Under the pieces are notes generated by a model, which searched no databases, was not told the origin of the DNA, and saw only the letters and a program-made list of their open reading frames with translations. The position numbers and the translations under genes were made by a program. A stretch of 17,872 nt of DNA from Stemphylium vesicarium (taxonomy: Eukaryota > Ascomycota > Dothideomycetes > Pleosporales > Pleosporaceae): positions 1 through 17,872 of the forward strand of contig QXCR01000317.1 in assembly GCA_004380135.1 (NCBI GenBank), read 5' to 3'. Positions 7,188-16,900 of this stretch are shown here, in pieces (the stretch's first letter is position 1; every line of letters begins with the position of its first letter).

Positions 7188-8251
7188 AAACATTTTACTC
7201 TCTGGAAATGATGACGTCTGTGGAGTCAGGATTCCAAGAACTAAGTTGGCCGGAACGGCCGGAGTACAGTCAGCTCGGGTGACTGGATACGATGAGAGGC
7301 GGTCTGACAAGATTAGGAAACGTTTTCTGGCTCCTTTGCAGTACATCTCAGGACCCTTACCAAATACGCGCTAGCACCCTACAGAGTCTCCATTATATTC
7401 AACCAGTGTTATTGGCTGACAGAAAGTGCAGCTGAGGCTAGTACCAGCGGCAACCAATCGAAGAAGAAATCAGTCGTCGAGACCCACCCTTAGCATCATT
7501 TGTAACCGTGCAGTGCCTGCAGCTGTCTCTTTGCAATACACCCAAAGCAAAACATATTTAGATATAGTAAATTACGCTGAACCAAGTTTTTCCGGCAAGC
7601 CTCGAAAGCTCTACTCGTTATTCTTCGTGACAATAACTCGTACATGCTGTATTTCCGTATTGTAAGAGTAATGTCTCTTCTTGCATGCCTGAAAATCCCA
7701 TGCGCCGGAAAAAATCAATAAAAGGGCAAGGATAGCACCTTTCTTGACACCGTGCTGTGTCTGATTGGCTGCTTCCGGAACACAGGATTCTTCGGTTCGC
7801 ATGGAGAGACTATAGTCGGTTTCCCAAGGAGAGTGCCAGATTAGTTAGCAATAAGTAAGCCGACCCGAACCTTAATTTCTACCTAAGCTTGACACACATC
7901 TAGTTCAGAGATGTGCACGGCTAGTCAGAAATCAAGCCTATAAATCGGCTTGACGGTTGCTTAGCCCGGTTGTTCTAACTGGCCGAACTCTTCCGCGTAA
8001 GCTCGCATTAGGACAACCCGAAACGGATAAAATCAATGCCTATATGCAATTTGCTTTAGCTTTCCAGTATATCAATCTCTTTAGATTCAAACGTTATATA
8101 ATACAACAATCTATAGACTTTCATGATCATGATAGCAGGCAAATCGGTCTTTGTGACTGCGATATATAACACAATGCCGCCTTACCGCATCTGCCCTTTG
8201 ACTTTGTTTTAAGACGATATCAATATCAAAGTCCTGAAAACAGATTGTATC
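7188..8251. other. Intergenic region upstream of the aldo-keto reductase
   Basis: No convincing gene. ORFs such as 7426-7665 (plus) and 7611-7802 (minus) are short, lack recognisable domains and have no supporting context. Small symmetries are present: GGCCG-GAA-CGGCC at 7248-7260, ACACATCT/AGATGTGC around 7895-7917, and CAAGCC/GGCTTG around a TATAAATC box at 7933-7952. A further TATATAA near 8095-8102 is another candidate core promoter for the reductase. An in-frame TAA at 8210-8212 bounds the reductase ORF upstream. Confidence 0.6.
7933..7952. promoter_or_regulatory. TATA box inside a 6-bp inverted repeat
   Basis: CAAGCC-TATAAATC-GGCTTG is a perfect 6-bp inverted repeat around a TATA-like core, 300 bp upstream of the reductase start. 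It might be a core promoter with a long leader or simply chance symmetry. Confidence 0.2.
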
Positions 8252-9512
8252 ATGAGTACGATAACCTACGCCAAGTGGAGAAATCCGCCTGTTTCGCTTA
8301 TCAAATCAGTGCGGGCTTCTCGCGCTGTATACAGAAGGCTTGGAAATAGTGGACTTGTTGTATCCAACCCAATACTGGGAGGTCTGCATTTTGGAACTTC
8401 CAAATGGCTTGACTGGGTATTGGATGAAGAAAAGGGCATTGCCTTGCTCAAGGCAGCCTACGACAGAGGTATCAATACGGTACGTGTATGCTACACAGCT
8501 TTGTCTACATGGCTGATCTGAGGCGTTTCTTCAGTGGGACACAGCAAATATCTATTCCAATGGAGAATCAGAAAGAGTTATGGGTAAAGCTCTGAGAGTT
8601 CACAATATACCCAGAAGCAAAGTGGTCATAATGACCAAATGCGGTCGCACGGTTACGGATCCGGTAATAGAACCAGACATTGGCACCAGTACTGCATTCT
8701 ATCCAGAACTATCTAATCAAAGCAAAGACTATGTAAATCATTTTGGTGAGTTTAGCAGGGAAATTTTATTATCTATGTGCTGATTCTGGTGTTAGGACTT
8801 TCCCGGGCGTCGATCTTCCAACAAGTCGAGGCATCGTTGCATCGGCTTAGCTCAGATTACATTGATGTTCTCCATATACATAGATTTGACCAACAAGTAC
8901 CACCAGAAGAGACGATGGAAGCCCTGCATGACTTGGTGCAACTGAACAAGATCCGCTACATTGGAGCAAGCTCTATGTGGGCTCATGAGTTTGCAATTCT
9001 GCAACATGCTGCAGAAAAGAACAAATGGACCAAGTTCGTTTCAATGCAAAATCACTACAATCTCATCTATCGCGAAGAAGAGCGAGAAATGATCAAATAT
9101 TGCAACCGAACAGGCATCGGTCTCATTCCTGTGAGTAGATCTATTGTAGATTAACACTATACTAATACACTCTGAGTGGGCTCCACTAGCTTCTGGTAAA
9201 CTGGCAAGGCCTCCAGATCAGCGTATTAACTCTTCTCGAGGCGTAAACGGCACTATATACAAAGACTGCAACCCAGTACAGTCAGAAGAAATTGTCCGGC
9301 GAGTTCACCAGACTGCTGTTTCTCGAGGTATCCCCATGAGCCACGTTGCGTTGGCATGGCTGAACAAGCGTATCGTTGCCCCAATTATTGGCCTCTCGTC
9401 GGTGGAGCGGATGGATGAGGTATTGGATGCTAGGGCCCTTGAGCTTACCGATGAGGAGGAGAGATATCTCGAAAGCCCTTATCAACCAATACCAATTCAA
9501 GGGCATGCATAA
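8252..9512 (+). CDS. Aldo-keto reductase, four exons, 369 aa
   Basis: Exons 8252-8479, 8535-8745, 8796-9130 and 9177-9512 (TAA 9510-9512) give 369 residues. Introns of 55, 50 and 46 bp are GT...AG with branch-like CTGAT, CTGAT and CTAAT. This is an NADPH-dependent (beta/alpha)8 oxidoreductase reducing a ketone or aldehyde in the cytosol. The catalytic tetrad is visible: Asp78 and Tyr83 in WDTANIYSNGESE, Lys111 in VIMTKCG, His175 in VLHIHRFDQ. A cofactor-binding GLSSVERMDE lies near the C-terminus. The motif style resembles fungal versiconal hemiacetal acetate reductase-like and YajO-like enzymes. Start choice: the first in-frame ATG after the TAA at 8210-8212. About 35 residues precede the conserved GNSGLVVSNPILGG. 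It lies 1.45 kb upstream of, and on the same strand as, the NRPS. Homologues in AM-toxin (AMT2) and destruxin (dtxS3) clusters make 2-hydroxy acids; whether this one does is unproven. Confidence 0.92.
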
Positions 9513-10961
9513 TAGATTCATACCTAGGCTGAAAGGTTTCTGTACATAGATCAAGATTTCACTATTCAGAAACCATTCTCTAGGTTATGAAAACCTCATT
9601 AGAGATTGTAACGGTTTAGACCTTGCCAAGATCCACTCCAGTACAAGTTAGGTACGGCTATCGCTACCACACTTTATCATCCCACACACGTATATAGCTG
9701 CTCTCCTTCGTAGCTATACAATGACAGCGCAGTCCTCCCCCTCTCCTCACACCGTTACAGAGATACCGCACTTTCCGAGGACAGACACCCTAGAGACCTT
9801 ACGACAAGCATATCGCAAAAACGGTATAAAGCCGGCTTATAATAACTCAATTGTGTTCCTACCTTGGAGCATCTAAGAAGAGATATAGCTCTGGAGAGGA
9901 TAGTGCGGAGTAGGTATCTTCTAGTCAGGATGTACGAAGTTGGAAAGAAAGCGGTGTTTTGAGACGTGATTAAATTGGTATCACAAGTCAAACTCCGTGA
10001 TGCAGACATTCATCATCATTGTCTCCGATAAGACATAAAGACGGGCCACATTTAGACATGCTTGCCGACGGCTTCATTAAAGTTTTGCCCGTCCCCACAC
10101 TAGGTCAGTGTCAGGCCTAGATAAAAATCACGATTGTTGACATATCTGCCAAGCTGAGGGGGTGTATCGGACGCAACGAGTTTGATGAGATCGGATCCGC
10201 ACGTTGAGCAGGGACCATCAGAATTGCCCGATGAACTACCTTCGCAGCTGCACAGGTGAACACTAAAATCTGCTGATATGATACTCCCATTTCGAATGGG
10301 ACTAAGCCGATACAACCGTGATCTGACCAGAGTCTGTGGCTCAAGAAGCGTAGGAAAGTATTACGACTGAGTACCTTCGGTCTGTCGTAAATAGTATAAG
10401 GGAGATGTGAGGCTGTCATCACTAACTATGGTAGCCATACCGAGTATAAAGATCTATCAACAGATCCATTCCACTTCATTGTTTGTACCAATTGATGCAG
10501 CCCTCTGCCAGCTGAACGGCGCCTGCTATTGACCCACAGAACACTACCGTATGTGAGTTTGACCGACGGGATGTAGTAGGTGTACGTGAGAGAAAAAGAA
10601 AGCAACTCTAATTCGCTGTGCAGTAGTCATTGCGAAGCTGACTGCATTGGTATCTTTCGGACCACTCTTGCTATGCTCCGTAATTCAAACTCTAATGCGG
10701 TGTTTTGCCCGCAGCCATATTATCGGTGGTTGAGTTGTCGCAAAGTGCTTGAGTAAGTTTATTCGACGCGCTTAGCGCCGAAACCTTGATATGCACGAAT
10801 ATACTTTTGAATCAATCATATCTAATGTTAAGAAATTCTGCAAATTCCCGAATGAATTTTTTGGACTACAATCGCAACCTTGAAAAATTATCCGAAAGAC
10901 ACAAAAAATCAAAAATCAACAAAAAATCATCCACCGATCATACTAAGAAAGCAATTCAGCA
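9513..10961. other. Intergenic region between reductase and synthetase
   Basis: No convincing gene. A 51-codon ORF at 9721-9876 has a TATATAG 30 bp upstream (listed separately). Minus-strand ORFs at 10117-10422 and 10100-10315 overlap each other in different frames and show no domain. The last ~200 bp before the synthetase start (10780-10961) are strikingly A-rich, with runs such as CAAAAAATCAAAAATCAAC, and should hold the promoter and 5' leader. A GC-rich symmetry CGCGCTTAGCGCCG lies near 10768-10781. No part resembles the missing N-terminal half of the first condensation domain. Confidence 0.6.
9721..9876 (+). CDS. Doubtful 51-aa ORF with TATA box close upstream
   Basis: ATG 9721 follows a TATATAG at 9691-9697 by about 30 bp and starts MTAQSSPSPHTVTEIP; it ends at TAA 9874-9876. 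No domain, signal peptide or membrane segment is visible and I recognise nothing. The TATA-to-ATG distance is short for a real fungal leader. It is either a remnant of a gene's 5' end or chance. Confidence 0.12.
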   Translation: MTAQSSPSPHTVTEIPHFPRTDTLETLRQAYRKNGIKPAYNNSIVFLPWSI

Positions 10962-13900
10962 ATGTACAAAGTCATGAGCCAAGTAGCAATGATAAACGAT
11001 GACGGCGCGGTAGAGCCACAGGCTGGCTTCCACGCCTTCCCCAAGAACATCGACCAACAAAACCATGACTCGGCTACTGCATACTGGCAAGCCACTCTGG
11101 CAGACTGCCAAGCAACTCTGTTCCCTCAGTTGCCACCGGCCGTGTTGCAGCCAGTTGCAGACACCAAAATGACCTACCAGTGCCCACCGCTTTCCAAAAC
11201 ACCGTCTGGCACAACATCATCGCTCATCCGCGCCGCCTGGGCCATCCTCGCCAGCCGCTACACTAGCTCAGACGACGTGGTGTTCGGCGCTACAGTCAAG
11301 GGACCCAATGCTCCCGTTGCAGGCATAGGAACTATAATCAGGCCCACCATCGCTATTGTGCCGGTGCGAGTGCGCGTGCGAGGCGACCAAGCAGTATCCG
11401 CCTTCCTGGACGGCTTGCAGCAGCAGGCGGCTGAGATGATTGCATATGAGCACATGGGTCTGCAGCAAATTGCCAAAATAGGGCCAGGCGCACAACACGC
11501 CTGCGGCTTCCAGACGTTGCTTATGGTGCAGCCCGCTTCTGCGGACAAAAGCGGGAAGCGTGGCGAGTTCTTGGGAGAGTGGGATGGTCGCTTCGAGCGG
11601 CAGGACCTGACGACATACGGGCTGATAGTGCAGTGCACATTGGCCGCAGAGGGAGTTCAAATTACGACAAGTTTCGATCGGCAAGTCGTGGAGGACTGGC
11701 TAGTTGAAAAGATGCTGGGTCAGTTCAGCTTCGTCTTGCAACAGCTAGCAGGCGCAAACGCCAACAAAACGGTGGCGGACATTGACGCCGTCACGTCGAA
11801 AGATAAACAACAGCTATGGATATGGAACCAGGACTTACCGCCAGCAGTAGGGCAGTGCCTTCACGATCTGTTCACCGAAAAGGCCCTGGCACGACCCGAC
11901 GCGCCCGCCATTTGCGCGTGGGACGGTGAGATGACATACGGTGAGCTGGACACGCTGTCGACTAGACTGGCTTACAGTCTCACTGAGCTCGGCGTTCAGC
12001 CAGAGGATGTCGTGCCGTTGTGTTTTGAGAAGTCTATGTGGACTGTCGTCGCCATGCTAGCCGTACTCAAGGCAGGCGGTGCATTTGTACCTTTGGATCC
12101 AGAACATCCGCCGTTTCGCCAAAGAGTGATCTTAGAGCAGACCAGAGCCAAGATGGTGCTTAGTTCCAAGCAAAACTCGGCACGATGGGGAGATGAAGAG
12201 CAGCAAATCATTATAGTAAGCGAATCAACGATTCAGCAACTCCCAGAGAGCGCGGAATGCACGCGTTCTGAAACGCACCCAATGAATGCTGCGTACATCC
12301 TCTTCACGTCGGGAAGCACTGGGAAACCAAAAGGCGTCGTCATAGAACATGAGGCGATTTGTACGAGTTGCGTGGGCCACGGAAAAGCTTTCGATATGTC
12401 ATCCCATACTCGGGCACTTCAATTTACTTCCTACACTGCTGATATCTCTATCACCGAGATTTTCACCACACTTGTTTACGGCGGATGTGTATGTGTGCCC
12501 TCAGACAGCGATCGGCGTAATGACCTGGCCTTATCTATTCAGACACTACGTGTCAATTGGGCCTATCTAACCCCGACTGTTGCACGGCTGCTGGACGTGA
12601 ACGCCGTTCCGTCACTTCAAGCACTAATACTTGGAGGAGAGCAGATTACGTCCGAGGAATGCATGAGATGGGAAGGCAAAGTCGAGCTTGTAAACGCCTA
12701 TGGGCCTACCGAGTGCTGTGTTCTCTGTAGTGCCTTTTTTGGCATCAAAGGCTTCCGGTCAGGCTTGATAGGAAGGTCGATCGCTTCAGTAATCTGGGTG
12801 GTAGAAGCCGGCAATGTCAACAAACTTGCGCCTCTAGGATCCATTGGTGAGCTCGTCGTTGAAGGGCCTGTTCTCGCTCGAGGCTACCTCGACGACATTG
12901 ATAAGACGAATGCTGCATTCATTACCGATCCTGACTGGCTCGTAGAAGGTAGCGGCAACCATCCAGGCCGCAGAGGCAGGGTTTACAAAACCGGAGATCT
13001 AGTACAATACGATCCTGACGGGAACATAGTGTTCAAAGGACGGAAAGACAATCAGGTGAAAGTGCGCGGCCAAAGAGTTGAGCTTGGCGAGATCGAGCAC
13101 TACATGCGGTTATGCATGCCAGAGGCTAAAGAGATAGTAGTCGAATGGATCCTACCGGCGGGAAGAGAGAACGATGGAATGCTTGCGGCTTTTATCGAAC
13201 AAAAAGATGCCGCGTGCGACGGGATTGTTGTAAACACATACGCTCGGGTCTACAAAATTGCGCAGGTGACTTTCTCTACTACACTGAACGAGAAGTTGTC
13301 TAAGCTTTTACCGGACTTCATGGTACCAAAAGTATACCTTGGCGTTGATCAGCTCCCAGTTACGGTCTCCGGAAAGATGGATAGAAAGGAACTACTAAGA
13401 ATTGCAGACTGCTTCTCCAGACAGCAGCTGGTGGATCTGCACACGTTACGCCAAGATACGAAACAACAGCCAACATCCGAGGCAGAGAGAACGATGCAGC
13501 GTCTGTGGTCGGACGTGCTCGGCATTGAGCGAGATAGCATCGGGTTGGACGACAGCTTCTTCCGCTTGGGCGGCGACTCGATCGCTGCCATGAAGCTGGT
13601 TGGCGAAGCTCGCCGGGCGGGAATGCAGCTGACAGTCGCAGATATTTTCCGCAATCCTCAGCTCAGCGGACTCACCACTGCAGCTATTGCCTCTGCTCTC
13701 AGCTCTCCCACCGGAATTCCGCGCGTTGATCATGCCGGGCCTGTAGAGCAGTCTTTTGCACAAGGGCGGCTGTGGTTCTTGGAAGAACTGCATCCAGGAT
13801 TGAACTGGTACCTCATGCCGTTTGCGATGCGAATCAGGGGCCCGCTACAGCTAGCAGCACTCCATTCCGCACTCATGGCACTCGAGCGTCGCCACGACGC

Positions 13901-16900
13901 GTTGCGGACGACCTTTGGTACTATTGACGGTACGGGCGCGCAGGTGGTTCAGCCATTCCGTGAACAGGAACTGAATGTTATCGACATTCTCCCGGGTGAT
14001 GAGCAGGGCCTTGCAGATGCCGTGCAAAAAGACCAAGCGACTCCTTTCGATCTGCACACGCAGCCTGGATGGAGAGTGACCGTCTACCGCATTAGTAACG
14101 ATCACCACGTGCTATCGATCGTCATGCACCATATTGTTTCAGACGGTTGGTCGGTCGACGTGCTTATGCGCGAGTTGGCTGCATTCTACTCGGCCTCGAT
14201 GCCCGGCTACGACCCGCTGGCCCAGGTGCAGCCTCTGCCCATCCAGTACCGCGACTTTTCGGTGTGGCAAAGACAACAGGCCCAAGTCGACGAACACCAG
14301 AGGCAGCTCCACTACTGGCTCACCCAGCTACAAACAAGCCGGCCTGCAGAAATGCTGTGCGACAAGCCTCGTCCAACGACCTTGTCTGGCCAGGCCAGTG
14401 TTCGAACGCTGGAGGTTGCCGGCCCGCTGTATGAGAAGCTGCAGCAGTTCTGTAAGGTGCACGGAGTAACTCAGTTCGTCGTCCTACTCGCTGCCTTCCG
14501 AGCTACGCACTTCCGCCTCACTGGCCAAGACGACGCAACTATTGGCGCTCCACACGCGAATCGAGATCGGTGGGAAGTTAAAGACATGATCGGCTTTTTT
14601 GTCAATATGCAATGTCTTCGAACTACTATAGGGGACGACGAGAGCTTTCAAACATTAGTGAAGCAAGTCTTCGCCGTTGGGGTTGCATCTCATGCCAACG
14701 CGGATGTCCCATTCGAGAGCATTGTGTCGAGGCTCAAGAGTGACCGAGACCTGTCTCGCCATCCACTCGTCCAGCTGGTCTTCGCTGTACACTCGCAGCG
14801 AAACCTAGGTCAGCTGATCCTAGAAGGCGTCGAAACGGAAAGCGTAGGCGACGTAGTGACTTCGAGGTTCGACCTTGAGTTCCATTTCTATCCACGAGAA
14901 GACGGCTTACAAGGCCAAGCGCTATTCTCTACCGATCTGTTCGCCCCGGAGACGATCAACAGCATGGTATCAGTCTTCTGCAACGTTCTCGCAGCATGTC
15001 TTGAGAACCCCGAGGCTGCAATAGCCTCGTTGCCCCTGATGACCGAGGCTGCTTACTCGGAGCTAGATGATATGGGGCTTCTGGAGATTCAGAGGACTGC
15101 CTACCCACGTGACTCCAGCATTGTGGACCTCTTCCGCGAACAGGCTTCTGCCTGTCCGTCTAGGATCGCCGTCAAAGATGCGTCGACAGAGATGACTTAT
15201 GCTCAGCTAGACAGAGCCTCAGACGATCTTGCTTCGTGGCTAGCCAGTCAGTCGATGCCCCCGGAGACTCTGGTGGGCGTATTTGCAGACCGGAGCTGCG
15301 AGGCTATTGTTGCGTTTCTCGGCATCCTAAAAGCCAACCTAGCCTACTTGCCGTTCGATGTCAAGACACCGGCACGGCGGATGGAGAGCATCCTCTCTTT
15401 CATCAAAGGCCGCGTTATTGTTCTCGTTGGGACGGGTGCTCAGCTTCCAGACATGCAACTGGGCGGCGTCGAGCGTGTTTGGATCACGGAAGCTCTGGAC
15501 CAGCAGGCTGACCATCCAGAGTCTCGCTCTGGATATCGTCGAGCAGTTGCTGTGCACCCTTCAGCAACCAGCCTCGCCTACGTCATGTTCACCTCGGGGT
15601 CGACTGGCCAGCCAAAGGGAGTCATGGTAGAGCACCGTGGAATCGTGCGTCTGGTACGAGACAACAACCTGGTGCAGCACCTGCCGGCTTCGCCAGTCAT
15701 GGCGCACGTATCGAACCTTGCCTTTGACGCCTCTACATGGGAAATCTACGCTTCTCTGCTGCGTGGCGGCACACTAGTGTGTATTGACTCCACGGCCGTG
15801 CTGGATCCAGAGGCCGTACTCCGAGCGTTCCGTCGACATGATGTTCGAACATCCTTCATGACACCGACCCTGTTCAGAAGCTATGCATTACAACTACCAG
15901 GAATGTTTGCGAAGCTTGACCTGTTCTCTCTTGGAGGTGAAGCTGTCTACCCAGGAGACTTGACGCTCGCACGCCAACATGTCAGGGGCAACTTATTGAA
16001 CCTCTATGGCCCAACGGAAAATACAACGTTCAGTACAACATTCCTTGTTCCGCAAGAGGAGAGAGGCATTAATGGAGTGCCTATAGGCCGTGCGCTTCGC
16101 AACTCTGCTGCCTACGTAATGGATGCGAGCCTGGGACTTGTTCCACTAGGTGTCATCGGCGAGCTCGTTGTGACGGGCGACGGCCTAGCGCGTGGATATA
16201 CGGATCCGCAGCGTAATACTGATCGCTTTGTCTCGGTAACAGTAGCTGGTCAGTCCGTCAAAGCCTACCGGACAGGCGATTATGTCCGCTACCGGCCCAC
16301 AGACGGTCAGCTAGAGTTCTTTGGTCGGATGGATGGACAAGTCAAGATCAGAGGAAACCGAGTTGAGCTAGGCGAGGTAGAACATGTCCTCCGCAGCCAC
16401 GAGTCCGTAAGCGAGGCAGTGACGGTGCTGCAGCAGCGGGAGGGCAAAGATGCTCAACTCGCCGCATTTGTCACAGTCCACGACCACTCAACCGTACGTG
16501 ACAAGCACACGAGTGATACCAAGAGCAATCTCGACGAAGCCCAACATGTGGACAAATGGGAGACTCATTTCGACTCTGATACCTATTCGCCAATCGATGA
16601 TCTTCATCCGGAACGTGTTGGGCGGGACTTCATTGGATGGACGTCCATGTATGATGGCAGCGAAATAGACAAGACAGAGATGAACGAGTGGCTAGACGAC
16701 ACGATTGACACAATACTCAACGGCCATCCACCTGGCACTCTCTTCGAGATTGGATCCGGCACTGGCATGATTCTGTTCAATTTAGGAGACGGTCTAGAAG
16801 ACTACATCGGTGTAGATCCATCTCAAAGAGCGGTTAACTTTATCGAAGAAACAGCTAGGTCCTCTCCTACGTTGGAGGGCAAGGTCCGTGTGTACAAGGC

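Noticed and set aside
7969..8018. GGTTGTTCTAA / TTAGGACAACC imperfect inverted repeat as transposon ends
   Set aside because: Only 11 bp with one mismatch, no target duplication, and 50 bp total. Chance is likely.
7957..8169. 70-codon plus-strand ORF just upstream of the reductase
   Set aside because: It starts at a non-ATG codon, has no motif, and lies in AT-rich promoter-like DNA.
10100..10422. Two overlapping minus-strand ORFs of 71 and 101 codons
   Set aside because: No domain, no promoter context, and they overlap in different frames. They are probably chance.
10786..10977. 63-codon plus-strand ORF upstream of the synthetase as an upstream gene or missing exon
   Set aside because: Its composition is dominated by Lys, Asn and Ser from A-rich DNA, it has no condensation-domain motif, and it overlaps the NRPS start in another frame.
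11258..15630. Many ORFs of 60-138 codons on both strands inside the synthetase region
   Set aside because: They lie within the open NRPS frame, which carries all the conserved domain motifs, and are shadows.
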